The notes under the pieces: model-generated | Told to the model about the DNA's origin: nothing | The model's input: the letters and a program-made list of their open reading frames with translations, nothing else | Databases searched by the model: none | Program-made: the position numbers and the translations under genes | In this document: positions 16,287 to 25,708 of the stretch, in pieces | How positions within the stretch are numbered: the stretch's first letter is position 1 | How the letters are laid out: each line of letters opens with the position of its first letter | DNA from: JBLHZY01 sp047631555 | Lineage (GTDB): Bacteria; Pseudomonadota; Alphaproteobacteria; Rhodobacterales; Rhodobacteraceae | Assembly (NCBI GenBank): GCA_047631555.1 | Contig: JBLHZY010000006.1 | Span: forward strand, 62,001-126,000 | Direction: 5' to 3' | Length of the DNA stretch: 64,000 nt

Positions 16287-18842
16287 ATGAGCAACTACTC
16301 CCCCGCTGAGCTTGAGCCGAAGTGGCAAGCCGCCTGGGATGAGGCCGAGGTCTTCATTGCCAAGCGTGATGAGACCAAGCCCAAGTATTATGTGCTTGAG
16401 ATGTTTCCTTATCCATCGGGGCGCATCCATATCGGCCATGTGCGCAACTACACGATGGGGGATGTTGTTGCCCGCTATAAGTCCAACACGGGCCATGCGG
16501 TGCTTCATCCAATGGGCTGGGATGCCTTTGGGATGCCTGCGGAAAACGCCGCCATTGCCATCGGCGGCCATCCCGGCACCTGGACCTACGAAAATATCGC
16601 AACCATGCGCGGCCAGATGAAGCCCCTTGGCCTCTCGATTGATTGGACGCGTGAATTCGCCACTTGCGATCCGGAATATTACGGCCAGCAGCAATCGATG
16701 TTCATCGACTTCATGGATAAGGGCCTCGTTTATCGCAAGAACGCCGTGGTGAATTGGGATCCGATCGATATGACCGTGCTTGCCAATGAGCAGGTGATTG
16801 ATGGGCGCGGCTGGCGCTCGGATGCTTTGGTCGAGCGGCGCGAGCTGACGCAATGGTTCTTCAAGATTTCCGATCACTCTGAGGAATTGCTCAGCGCGCT
16901 TGATCAGCTGGATAACTGGCCTGACAAGGTCAAAACCATGCAGGCCAACTGGATCGGCAAATCGCGCGGGCTGCAATTTGCCTTCTCTATTGTGGATGAG
17001 CCGCACGGCCATGATCGGGTTGAGGTCTATACGACGCGCCCGGATACGCTGATGGGCGCCTCCTTCGTTGGCATCTCGCCGGATCATCCGCTGGCCAAAC
17101 AGCTAGAGCGCGACAATCCCGAAGTTGCCGCTTTTTGCGCCGAATGTCGGCGCGGCGGAACGACCGAGGAAGCGATCGAAAAGGCCGAGAAGCTTGGCTT
17201 TGACACTGGCCTGCGCGCGCGCCACCCGTTTGATACTGCGTGGGAGCTGCCGATCTATATCGCCAACTTCATCCTGATGGATTACGGCACAGGCGCGATT
17301 TTCGGCTGCCCGGCACATGATCAGCGCGATTTTGATTTCTGTACCAAATACGATTTGCCGATCCTGCCAGTGTTTGAGCCAACAGATGCGCCGATTGAAG
17401 CGCTCGCCGAGGCCTTCGTTCCGGGCAAAACCGAAACTGTGCGCTATATTCGCGGCTTTGCCGGGGATGAGGTTCAATCCGGCGAGCAGGGCGTGAATAC
17501 GGCTGTGGATTTCTGCGAGGCCAATGGCATCGGCCAAGGCGTTACCAAATTCCGCCTGCGCGATTGGGGCTTGAGCCGCCAGCGCTATTGGGGCTGCCCG
17601 ATCCCTGTTGTGCATTGCGATGCTTGCGGCGTGGTTCCTGAAAAGAAAGTGAACTTGCCGATTGAGTTGCCCCATGATGTTACCTTCGACAAGCCCGGCA
17701 ATCCGCTCGATCATCATCCAACATGGCGCAATTGCGCTTGCCCAGATTGCGGCAAGCCCGCCCTGCGCGAAACCGATACGATGGACACATTCGTTGATTC
17801 CAGCTGGTATTACGCGCGCTTTACCTCGCCCCATGCCGCAACCCCGACCGATCCAGAGGACGCCGCTTATTGGATGAACGTCGATCAATATATCGGCGGG
17901 ATTGAGCACGCTATTCTTCACCTGCTCTATTCGCGCTTCTTTGCCCGCGCGATGCATATCTGTGGCCACTTGCCCGCCGAGGCGATTGAGCCGTTTGATG
18001 CGCTGTTTACCCAAGGCATGGTGACGCATGCGATTTACCAAAAAAAGCAGCAAAACGGACGGCCGACCTATTTTTATCCCGAAGAGATTGATCTTCGTGA
18101 GGGTAAGGCGTTCCTCAAGGAAGATGGCTCGGAGGTTGAAATCATCCCTTCTGCGAAGATGTCCAAATCCAAGCATAATGTGGTTGATCCGGTCGATATT
18201 ATTCAAAGCTTTGGCGCGGATACCGCCCGCTGGTTTGTGCTTTCCGATAGCCCGCCCGAGCGGGATGTTGAATGGACAGCCGCAGGCGCAGAAGCCGCCT
18301 TTAAGCACCTTGGCCGCGTGTATCGCCTCGCCGCGGAGCTCGCTGATAAAACGGACGGCGGCGCGCAGGACGATGATTTGCTGCGCGCGACCCATAAAGC
18401 GATCGCTGAGATCACCGCTGGTGTTGAAAGCTTTGGCTTTAATGCAGCGATTGCAAAGCTTTACGCCTTTACCAATGTGATTGCCAAATCAAAAGCGCCC
18501 GATGGCGCGCGCCGCGATGCGATGCGGGTTCTGGCACAGCTTATGTCGCCCATGACACCGCATTTGTCTGAGGAAATCTGGTCCATGCTTGGCGGCGAAG
18601 GCCTGATTGCGCGCGCCCCTTGGCCCGTTGCGGATGAGGCACTGCTGGTTGAGCAAAACGTGACCCTGCCAATTCAGATCAACGGCAAGCGCCGCTCAGA
18701 GATCACCGTTCCGGCGGATATGCCCAAGGAAGAGGTTGAAAAGCTGGTGCTGGCGGATCAAGCTGTTCTAAAGGCCCTTGATGGAGGCGCCCCGAAGAAA
18801 CTGATCGTTGTTCCGGGGCGAATTGTGAATGTCGTCGTATAA
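16287..18842 (+). CDS. leuS: Leucyl-tRNA synthetase
   Basis: An 851-residue class I synthetase of normal length. The HIGH motif is at 48-51 (RIHIGHVRNY) and KMSKS near 625 (SAKMSKSKHNVVDP). The editing (CP1) domain lies between them, with ETDTMDTFVDSSWYYAR near the catalytic site. It charges tRNA-Leu. AAAGGA precedes the ATG. The 3' end overlaps lptE by 14 nt; leuS-lptE-holA is a conserved alphaproteobacterial operon. Confidence 0.97.
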   Translation: MSNYSPAELEPKWQAAWDEAEVFIAKRDETKPKYYVLEMFPYPSGRIHIGHVRNYTMGDVVARYKSNTGHAVLHPMGWDAFGMPAENAAIAIGGHPGTWTYENIATMRGQMKPLGLSIDWTREFATCDPEYYGQQQSMFIDFMDKGLVYRKNAVVNWDPIDMTVLANEQVIDGRGWRSDALVERRELTQWFFKISDHSEELLSALDQLDNWPDKVKTMQANWIGKSRGLQFAFSIVDEPHGHDRVEVYTTRPDTLMGASFVGISPDHPLAKQLERDNPEVAAFCAECRRGGTTEEAIEKAEKLGFDTGLRARHPFDTAWELPIYIANFILMDYGTGAIFGCPAHDQRDFDFCTKYDLPILPVFEPTDAPIEALAEAFVPGKTETVRYIRGFAGDEVQSGEQGVNTAVDFCEANGIGQGVTKFRLRDWGLSRQRYWGCPIPVVHCDACGVVPEKKVNLPIELPHDVTFDKPGNPLDHHPTWRNCACPDCGKPALRETDTMDTFVDSSWYYARFTSPHAATPTDPEDAAYWMNVDQYIGGIEHAILHLLYSRFFARAMHICGHLPAEAIEPFDALFTQGMVTHAIYQKKQQNGRPTYFYPEEIDLREGKAFLKEDGSEVEIIPSAKMSKSKHNVVDPVDIIQSFGADTARWFVLSDSPPERDVEWTAAGAEAAFKHLGRVYRLAAELADKTDGGAQDDDLLRATHKAIAEITAGVESFGFNAAIAKLYAFTNVIAKSKAPDGARRDAMRVLAQLMSPMTPHLSEEIWSMLGGEGLIARAPWPVADEALLVEQNVTLPIQINGKRRSEITVPADMPKEEVEKLVLADQAVLKALDGGAPKKLIVVPGRIVNVVV

Positions 18843-19329
18843 AAACCGCCGCTTTATGCTGCTTGGGCTGGTGCTTTTGCCAGCGCTGGCGGCATGCGGT
18901 TTTACGCCAGCGTTTGCGCCCGGCGGCGCGGCGGCCGGGCTAAAGGGCGCGATTCTTATCGATGCGCCAAGTGATCATGATGCCTATCAATTGGTGAAAC
19001 ATCTGGAGGCTCGCCTTGGCCAGCCAACAAGCCCGCGCTTTGGACTTGGCTATGCGATCAAAACGAGCACTGAGGGCGTTGGCATCACACCCTCTCAAGA
19101 AACCACGCGTTATCAACTGGTTGGCGAAGTGACATATACGCTAACGGATTTGGTGAGTGCTGAGATTGTTGAAAGCGGTTCGGTGAAGGATTTCACTGCG
19201 TATGCCGCCACTGGCTCAACCGTTTCAACGCTGACGGCCAAGCGTGATACGCGCAATCGTTTGATGGTGATCCTAGGCGACAAAATCGTAAATCGCTTGA
19301 TCATTTCAAAAGCTCTGGCCGCGCAATGA
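18829..19329 (+). CDS. lptE: LPS-assembly lipoprotein LptE
   Basis: A 166-residue lipoprotein with signal sequence LGLVLLPALAACGFTPAF; the lipidated Cys follows LAA. The mature part (YALKTSTEG-like strands, TRYQLVGEVTYTLTD) fits the LptE fold. LptE plugs the LptD beta-barrel that places LPS in the outer leaflet. Position between leuS and holA is standard. The start ATG lies inside the leuS 3' end. Confidence 0.88.
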   Translation: MSSYKNRRFMLLGLVLLPALAACGFTPAFAPGGAAAGLKGAILIDAPSDHDAYQLVKHLEARLGQPTSPRFGLGYAIKTSTEGVGITPSQETTRYQLVGEVTYTLTDLVSAEIVESGSVKDFTAYAATGSTVSTLTAKRDTRNRLMVILGDKIVNRLIISKALAAQ

Positions 19330-20351
19330 AGCTCGCTGGGCGCGATGCGACGCGCTATTTCGCCAAGCCAGATCCCAAGCGGACCGGCCTTTTGATCTTT
19401 GGGGGCGATGCGATGCGCGTTGCCCTACGCCGCCAAGAAGTGATCGCCGCGCTTATAGGTAAATCGGGCGAAGAAGAGATGCGCCTTGAGCGGATTCCGG
19501 CCTCAGAGCTGCGCCGCGATGGCGCAATGCTGATTGATGCGATGAAGGCGCAAGGGTTTTTTCCCGGCCCGCGTGTGGCCTTCGTTGAGGATGCAACAGA
19601 CGGGCTTGCGGATGTGATCGCGACGGGGCTTTCGGAATGGCGCGAAGGCGATGCGCAGGTCATCGTGACGGCTGGCGCATTAACCGCGAAATCCAAGCTA
19701 CGCAAAGCCTTCGAGACCCATCCAAATGCCTTTGCCGCCGGGATTTACAACGATCCTCCCTCAAGCGAAGAGATCGAGGCGGCTTTGCAAAAAGCAGGCC
19801 TCAAAAACATTGATCGCGTGGCGCTCACGGATATCAATGTGCTGGCGCGCGAGCTCTCGCCGGGGGATTTTCGCCAAACGATTGAAAAGCTTTCGCTCTA
19901 TAAAATCGGCGACGAAAGCCCCGTGATCAGCGCCGATGTACTTGCCTGTGCGCCCGCAACATCCGAGGCCGCCCTTGATGATGTTCTCAATATCGTCGCC
20001 GAGGCGCGCACCGCGGAAATTGGCCCAATCATGGCCAAGCTTGAGGGCCAAGGCATTCAGCCCGTTGGCCTTTGCATCGGGGCGATGCGTCATTTCAAAA
20101 CGCTGCATGCGGCGGCCTCTGATCCCGGCGGCGCCTCTTCCGGGATTGCCCGGATGCGCCCGCCGATATTTGGCCCGCGCCGCGACCGGATGCAAAAGCA
20201 GGCGCAAGCTTGGGGCGTTTACAAGCTTGAAACAGCGCTTGGCATGCTCACCGATACCGATCTTCAGCTGCGCTCCGCGGCGCAAACCGCCCCGCAAATG
20301 GCGCTTGTGGAGCGGGCTTTGATCCGCCTTTCCATGCTTGCACGGCGCTGA
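19326..20351 (+). CDS. holA: DNA polymerase III delta subunit
   Basis: A 341-residue HolA-type clamp-loader subunit. The N-terminal part LLIFGGDAMRVALRRQEVIAAL and LFP-like domain boundaries fit the family, followed by the AAA+-like middle and a helical collar domain with LYKIGDESPVIS and KLETALGMLTDTDLQLR. It opens the beta sliding clamp. It shares ATGA with lptE (19326-19329), indicating translational coupling. Confidence 0.9.
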   Translation: MKLAGRDATRYFAKPDPKRTGLLIFGGDAMRVALRRQEVIAALIGKSGEEEMRLERIPASELRRDGAMLIDAMKAQGFFPGPRVAFVEDATDGLADVIATGLSEWREGDAQVIVTAGALTAKSKLRKAFETHPNAFAAGIYNDPPSSEEIEAALQKAGLKNIDRVALTDINVLARELSPGDFRQTIEKLSLYKIGDESPVISADVLACAPATSEAALDDVLNIVAEARTAEIGPIMAKLEGQGIQPVGLCIGAMRHFKTLHAAASDPGGASSGIARMRPPIFGPRRDRMQKQAQAWGVYKLETALGMLTDTDLQLRSAAQTAPQMALVERALIRLSMLARR

Positions 20352-20429
20352 TCGCGCCCTATCTAAAAGGTATGCGCTTTGGGCCCACCCAAGCCGCACC
20401 AATTCAAGCCCCCATACCCGGAGCATCCC

Positions 20430-21410
20430 ATGACCCCCTATTCTCTGCTCGATCTCGCCCCTGTTCCCGAGGGCAGCACAACGCGCGACGCTCTGGCCAA
20501 TATGAAGACCCTTGCCCAAGCCGCCGAAGGCTGGGGCTACAATCGCTATTGGCTGGCCGAGCATCACAACATGCCCGGGATTGCCTCTGCTGCGACAGCC
20601 GTTTTGATCGGCCATGTTGCGAGCGTGACAAAGCGGATGAAGGTTGGATCTGGCGGCATCATGCTGCCCAATCACGCGCCGCTGATGGTGGCCGAGGCCT
20701 TCGGAACCTTGGCCGAGCTCTTCCCAGATCGCATTGAGATCGGCCTTGGCCGCGCACCTGGAACTGATATGGCAACCGCGCGCGCCCTGCGCCGTGGGCT
20801 CGATCATCCCGATAGTTTTCCCCAAGATGTGGTCGAGCTGATGGGTTTTCTCTCGGATGCGCCCTCGCCTGTTTCGGCCTATCCCGGCAAGGGAACGAAT
20901 GTGCCGATCTGGATGCTTGGCTCTTCGCTTTTTGGCGCGCAACTCGCGGCCCAGCTTGGCTTGCCCTATGCCTTTGCCTCGCATTTCGCGCCTGCTGCTT
21001 TGAGCGATGCCATTGCAACCTATCGCCGCCAGTTTCGCCCCTCCGCGCAGCTCGAAAAGCCATACTTCATGCTCGCCTCGAATGTTTTTGCCGCTGATAC
21101 GGAGGCGGAAGCGATGTTTATCCGCACCTCGATGCAGCAGGCATTCGCCAAATTGCGGCTCGGCCAGCCCGGCAAATTGCCCCGCCCTGTTGAGCGGATT
21201 GAGGATCATATTCCGGCGCAATTCTTGCCTGCCCTTGATCAAGCGCTATCCGTTTCGGCCTGTGGGACGCCAGAAATGGTGCGCGCGCAACTGGCTGGAT
21301 TTATTGAGGCCTATCAGCCCGATGAGATCATCCTCACCGGCAATATCCATGATCCAAAAGCGCGCCTGCGCAGCTTTGAGATTGCCGCAGAGGCGATGAA
21401 ATCGCTTTAG
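20430..21410 (+). CDS. Luciferase-like (LLM) flavin-dependent monooxygenase
   Basis: A 326-residue TIM-barrel protein, starting MTPYSLLDLAPVPEG. Family segments are YNRYWLAEHHNMPGIASAA, KVGSGGIMLPNHAPL, IEIGLGRAPGTD and VPIWMLGSSLFGAQLAA. It matches the MsnO8-like branch of bacterial luciferase-like monooxygenases that use reduced FMN and oxygen; the substrate is unknown. The frame is open from 20379, but ATG at 20430 has GGAG eight bases upstream. Tail-to-tail overlap of 4 nt with the next gene. Confidence 0.88.
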   Translation: MTPYSLLDLAPVPEGSTTRDALANMKTLAQAAEGWGYNRYWLAEHHNMPGIASAATAVLIGHVASVTKRMKVGSGGIMLPNHAPLMVAEAFGTLAELFPDRIEIGLGRAPGTDMATARALRRGLDHPDSFPQDVVELMGFLSDAPSPVSAYPGKGTNVPIWMLGSSLFGAQLAAQLGLPYAFASHFAPAALSDAIATYRRQFRPSAQLEKPYFMLASNVFAADTEAEAMFIRTSMQQAFAKLRLGQPGKLPRPVERIEDHIPAQFLPALDQALSVSACGTPEMVRAQLAGFIEAYQPDEIILTGNIHDPKARLRSFEIAAEAMKSL

Positions 21411-22591
21411 CGGAGGCGCGCTGCAGCTTGGCCGGCACGCAGGCCCGTGGCGAGGGATGCTGTGATCAAATAGCCGCCCGTGGGGGCCTCCCAATCGAGC
21501 ATTTCTCCGGCGACGAATATGCCGGGCAATCCGCGCAGTTCCAAATCATCTGTAAGCTCAGAAAGCGCGATGCCGCCTGCTGTTGAGATCGCCTCATCCA
21601 TCGGGGCGAAGCCCGCATATGGCACAGGCAGCGCCTTGATCAGCGCAGCCAATTTCGCGCCGTCTTGGGGCAGCGGGCGGGCGCATTCTAGCAGCAGCGC
21701 AAGCTTGGCCGGATCAAGCTGCGCGCCTTTGCGGATATGGCTGCTTTGGGTGGCTTTGCCACGCGGCTTATTGAGGCGCATTGTGAGCGCTTCAAGCGCA
21801 ACATCGGGGCGCAGATCGATCTGCAAAGGCGCCCCATCGCGCAAGGCAGGTGAGAGCGTATAGATACCGCCGCCCTCAAGACCGTGCTTTGAAATCATCG
21901 CCTCGCCGCGTGATGTCAGATTGCCAGCGCTCAGAGCGATTCCCTTGAGAGGCGTGCCAAAATGGCGGCGCATGTGGTCAGACCAGTCAATGCGAAGGCC
22001 TGCATTTGCGGGTGCAAAGGGCGCGATTTTTACGCCTTTATTCGCGAGCAGCTTCACCCAAGCGCCATCCGATCCTAGCCGCGCCCATGAGCCGCCGCCA
22101 AGCGCGAGGACTGTGCTGGTTGGGGCAAGCGTCGCGGGGCCATCCGGCGTATCAAAGGCAAGCGCCTCGCCGTCCCAGCCGCGCCATTTCCAGCCGCGCC
22201 GCAGCTCAACGCCGCGCGCGCCCAAATCAGCCAACCACGCGCGCAGAAGCGGCGAAGCCTTCATGGCGCGCGGAAAAACACGGCCCGATGAGCCGGTGAA
22301 AACCTCTTGGTCTAGCGCTTGCGCCCAAGCCTTTACTGCCTCTGGATCGAAGTCTTTGAGGATGGGGCGAAGAAAGGCCTCTGCTGCGCCAAAATGGGGC
22401 ATGAAGTCATCAAAGGGTTCGTCTTTGGTGAGGTTCAGCCCGCTTTTGCCCGCCATCAGAAACTTGCGCGCGGGCGATGGTTTGGCCTCGATCACCACGA
22501 CTTTGCGCCCAGCGCGCACCAAAGTATCGGCGGCCATCAAGCCTGCCGGGCCTGCGCCGATGACCAGAGCATCAATGGGCTCGGTTGTCAC
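21407..22591 (-). CDS. TIGR03862-type flavoprotein (HI0933 family)
   Basis: A 394-residue FAD-binding protein. The dinucleotide motif VIGAGPAGLMAADTL is at residues 10-24, then KFLMAGKSGLNLTKDEPF, which is diagnostic of the HI0933/YhiN group, and a C-terminal GIFVAGEMLDWEAPTGGYL FAD segment. The family's biological reaction is unknown. It abuts the enoyl-CoA hydratase-like gene (22591/22592), so the three minus-strand genes 21407-23970 look like one operon. Confidence 0.88.
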   Translation of the reverse strand: MTTEPIDALVIGAGPAGLMAADTLVRAGRKVVVIEAKPSPARKFLMAGKSGLNLTKDEPFDDFMPHFGAAEAFLRPILKDFDPEAVKAWAQALDQEVFTGSSGRVFPRAMKASPLLRAWLADLGARGVELRRGWKWRGWDGEALAFDTPDGPATLAPTSTVLALGGGSWARLGSDGAWVKLLANKGVKIAPFAPANAGLRIDWSDHMRRHFGTPLKGIALSAGNLTSRGEAMISKHGLEGGGIYTLSPALRDGAPLQIDLRPDVALEALTMRLNKPRGKATQSSHIRKGAQLDPAKLALLLECARPLPQDGAKLAALIKALPVPYAGFAPMDEAISTAGGIALSELTDDLELRGLPGIFVAGEMLDWEAPTGGYLITASLATGLRAGQAAARLR

Positions 22592-23203
22592 CTAGATCAC
22601 CAATGCTTTGATGCCGGATACATGGGCGGGTGCGGCGGCCAGGCTGTCAGCCGTGAGGGCGCTTAGCGTCTCGTTCATTGCGTCGGGTTCAACGATCCGA
22701 TCAATCAGCCCAAAGGAAAGCGCTTCTTGGGCTGTGACTTTCTGCCCCGCCATCAAAATCAGCTTGGTGCGCGAGGGCCCGATGAGGGCGCTCATCCGCG
22801 CTGGATCAGAGGGTTGGGGCAAAAAGCCGAGCTTCATCACAGGATAGAAAAACTTTGCCGTTGGCACCGCGATACGCAGATCGCAAGCCAGCGCCATGCC
22901 GAATGCGCCGCCTGCCAGCGTTCCGTTGAGCGCAGCAATCGTTAGGCAGGGCAGATCAGCAAGTGCACCGGAAAGCCGCTCCCATGTAGGCGAAACAGCA
23001 AGGCCCTTGGGCGCTTGTTCCAGATCGGCCCCAGCGGAGAAAACCTTGCCCTCGCCGCGCAGGACAAAGGCATTTGCTTCACCTTTGGCTGCGATGGCGA
23101 AATCGGCCAGATCGCCAAGCATCTCTTCGGTCAGCGAGTTGGCCTTTTGCGGGCGATCAATCCATGCGGTCCAAAGCGGGCCGTCTTTTTTTGTTCGGAT
23201 CAT
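22592..23203 (-). CDS. Enoyl-CoA hydratase/isomerase family protein
   Basis: A 203-residue crotonase-fold protein. It shows the oxyanion-hole motifs FSAGADLEQAP (near residue 56) and LNGTLAGGAFGMALACDLRIA (near 90), then FYPVMKLGFLPQPSDPARM. At about 200 residues it is shorter than the usual 255-260, lacking much of the C-terminal helical region, so activity may be limited or specialised. The start overlaps the SDR gene by 4 nt. Substrate unknown. Confidence 0.85.
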   Translation of the reverse strand: MIRTKKDGPLWTAWIDRPQKANSLTEEMLGDLADFAIAAKGEANAFVLRGEGKVFSAGADLEQAPKGLAVSPTWERLSGALADLPCLTIAALNGTLAGGAFGMALACDLRIAVPTAKFFYPVMKLGFLPQPSDPARMSALIGPSRTKLILMAGQKVTAQEALSFGLIDRIVEPDAMNETLSALTADSLAAAPAHVSGIKALVI

Positions 23204-23970
23204 GAGGAAAGCCCTAGCACGGCGCGGATGCTTTCATCGCGCAGGCTGATCTCTTGGCCAAGATAGGCATCGCTTTTTGAGCACGCCATCCAAGCGAGCG
23301 CCTTGGCGGGCCATTCTGGCGGAATATGGTCTTCCCACTCCAAGTTTGAGACCGGATTGAGCGCAGAGACTTTGATCTCGCGCTGCATCTTTGTGGCCAC
23401 TGTTCCCGGCGAGAGGCCTATCGCGCGGATACCATTTGCGCGCTCTTCAAGATCAAGCATGCGGGTCAGCATCGCGGCCCCGGCTTTGGAGCTGCAATAA
23501 TGGCTCCATGCTTCCATTGGGCCATGTGCCGCGCCAGACGAGACCGTAAGAACTGAGCCGCCGCCAGCGGCTTTCATGATCGGCAGGGCGGCGCGCATTC
23601 CGTAGTAGACGCCTTTGAGATTGATATCGATCGCATGGCTCCAGCTTTCGGGATCAGAAATGGAAAGATGCGAGATCGGCTCAATCACACCTGCGTTATT
23701 GATCAACACATCAAGCCCGCCAAAGGTCTTGGCGGCCTCATTTATCGCCGCCTCGACATCGGCGTATTTGGAGACGTCGCAAGGGATGGCAATGGCGCGC
23801 TTGGCCCCGGTTTCTTCGTTGATTTTCGCGGCCAAAGCGCTGATCGCATCATTGCTGCGCGCACAAAGAGCAACATTCGCGCCCGCCTGTGCAAAGATAT
23901 GCGCTGCTGCCTCGCCAATGCCACGGCTCGCGCCCGTGATCAGAACTGTTTTTCCCTGCAACTCATCCAT
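23200..23970 (-). CDS. Short-chain dehydrogenase/reductase
   Basis: A 256-residue classical SDR. The cofactor motif TGASRGIGEAA is at residues 13-23, NNAG near 91-94, catalytic Ser in LTVSSGAAHG and the YxxxK pair in SHYCSSKAGAA. It oxidises or reduces an alcohol/carbonyl with NAD(P). Co-transcription with the crotonase-like gene hints at acyl or lipid metabolism, but the substrate cannot be assigned. Divergent from the DUF2125 gene. Confidence 0.9.
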   Translation of the reverse strand: MDELQGKTVLITGASRGIGEAAAHIFAQAGANVALCARSNDAISALAAKINEETGAKRAIAIPCDVSKYADVEAAINEAAKTFGGLDVLINNAGVIEPISHLSISDPESWSHAIDINLKGVYYGMRAALPIMKAAGGGSVLTVSSGAAHGPMEAWSHYCSSKAGAAMLTRMLDLEERANGIRAIGLSPGTVATKMQREIKVSALNPVSNLEWEDHIPPEWPAKALAWMACSKSDAYLGQEISLRDESIRAVLGLSS

Positions 23971-24091
23971 ATCGATACCCTCTCAGCATGTGTTTCGCGC
24001 AGAAGCTAAACCTTGCCTGCACGATGCACCAGCCCTTGACCCGGTCGCGCTGGCGAAAGACACTGTCGCCAACCAATTTGAGGAATAAATT

Positions 24092-25609
24092 ATGTCGTAT
24101 CTTGTTCGTATTTCGCTTTGCTCCGCCCTTGCTCTTGGCGCTGCCTCCACCGCTTTCGCCGATATTGAACCGCAGGATGTTTGGGACGTCTGGCAAGAAC
24201 AGTTCGCCCATACCGGCCAGACGCTTACCACCGGCTCTGTTGAGGCCAAGCGCAAGCTGCTCACCATCCGCGATATATCCACCGTGATGGAAAGCGAAAC
24301 GAACCGGACAACAATGCAACTTGAGCAGATTGAAATGCGCGCTCTTCGCGGCGGCAAGGTTGAGATCATCTTCTCGCCGCAGATCACGCTAAGCTCGATG
24401 AACACCCTCGATGATGATAACAGCGCACAGATGCAGGGCACGATCTCGCTTGGCGAGCATCGCATGATTGCTTCGGGCGATCCCGAGCAGATCAGCTATG
24501 AGATCGAAGCCAGCACAATTTCCATCGATACGAACAATAGCATTGATAATGGCGTGGCCTCGGTCGTGGATATGGACGTAACGCTTGAGGGCGTGACAGG
24601 CGTTTATGAAACCGCCCCCATCAAAGACGGAATGCTGCCCGCGCATTTCGATATTTTGATTGCGAAATACTCGGCGACTGCTGTCTCCACGGTAAAGGCC
24701 AAAGATACATTCAAGCTCGTCGGCGCTCTGGCTGATTACAAGGTTTTTGGGGATATTCAGTTTCCGCAAGATAGCGCTGCGGGCGGCGTTGGTGGCTGGC
24801 TTGGTGCAGGCGCGATCATGGATGCAAAGGCCTCAACGGGCGCAGGCAGCTTTGATTTTGAAGCCGATGCCGGGGCGAAATCTGCGCAAGGAACATTCGC
24901 CGTTGCGAGCAGCACGGTTGGCATTGTTATGTCAGACGATAGCATTGCTTATAGCGGCGATGTTCAGGGCATAAGTTTTACCGCCAAAGGCCCGCGCATT
25001 CCTGTTCCTGAGGTTTCTGGGGCGCTTGCGCAATATCGTTTTGGCTTAAGCATGCCAGTTAAGCCGAGCTCGGAGCCAAAGGATTTTTCGCTCGACATCG
25101 GGCTTGAGGATTTCACGCTTGGTGAAGATGTCTGGGCGCTCTTTGATCCAAGCAAAGGCCTGCCGCGCGATCCTGTGCAGCTTGATTTGGCGCTCAGCGG
25201 GAAGGGCAATTGGCTGGTCGATATCTTTGATCCAGAGGTCGTAAAAGATGCGGGCCAAAAAAGACAAGCGCCCGGCGCACTTCAAGATTTCGCGATTGAT
25301 CGCCTCAAGCTCGCTGTCGCTGGCGCCCTGCTTACTGGCAGCGGCACCGCGACGTTCAATCCAGACGTAAAGCCCAAAGGCCGCGGCTTTCCGATCCCAG
25401 ATGGCACCCTCAATCTCGCCCTTACCGGCGGCTATGGGCTCATGGGTAAATTGACCGAAATCGGCCTCTTGCCTGCGGATCAGGCAATGGGGGCGCAGAT
25501 GATGCTTGGGCTTTTCACCAAACCAGGTACTGAGCCTGACAGCCTAACAACAGAGCTAAAATCGACATCCGATGGCGCTTTGTATGCCAATGGTCAGCGG
25601 TTCAAATAG
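24092..25609 (+). CDS. DUF2125 periplasmic protein
   Basis: A 505-residue protein with a signal peptide (cleavage near TAFADIEP, residue 24). The body is rich in beta strands with amphipathic repeats (ASTISIDTNNSID, KAKDTFKLVGALADYKVFG), and matches the DUF2125 family found in Rhodobacterales and Rhizobiales. Its function is unknown; the extended beta architecture suggests a periplasmic role. It stands alone on the plus strand, divergent from the SDR gene. Confidence 0.85.
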   Translation: MSYLVRISLCSALALGAASTAFADIEPQDVWDVWQEQFAHTGQTLTTGSVEAKRKLLTIRDISTVMESETNRTTMQLEQIEMRALRGGKVEIIFSPQITLSSMNTLDDDNSAQMQGTISLGEHRMIASGDPEQISYEIEASTISIDTNNSIDNGVASVVDMDVTLEGVTGVYETAPIKDGMLPAHFDILIAKYSATAVSTVKAKDTFKLVGALADYKVFGDIQFPQDSAAGGVGGWLGAGAIMDAKASTGAGSFDFEADAGAKSAQGTFAVASSTVGIVMSDDSIAYSGDVQGISFTAKGPRIPVPEVSGALAQYRFGLSMPVKPSSEPKDFSLDIGLEDFTLGEDVWALFDPSKGLPRDPVQLDLALSGKGNWLVDIFDPEVVKDAGQKRQAPGALQDFAIDRLKLAVAGALLTGSGTATFNPDVKPKGRGFPIPDGTLNLALTGGYGLMGKLTEIGLLPADQAMGAQMMLGLFTKPGTEPDSLTTELKSTSDGALYANGQRFK

Positions 25610-25708
25610 GCCTCTTGCTTGCGCATTACGTTGCGCGCGCTTACCTGACAACACACAAACGATGCGGCCCTTGCGGCCGCGTCATTTCCATTGAAAAGGC
25701 CGCCTCGA

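Noticed and set aside
25664..25680. GCGGCC/GGCCGC hairpin between the DUF2125 gene and pmbA, looking like a terminator.
   Set aside because: Short stem, no T run downstream; not strong enough to call.
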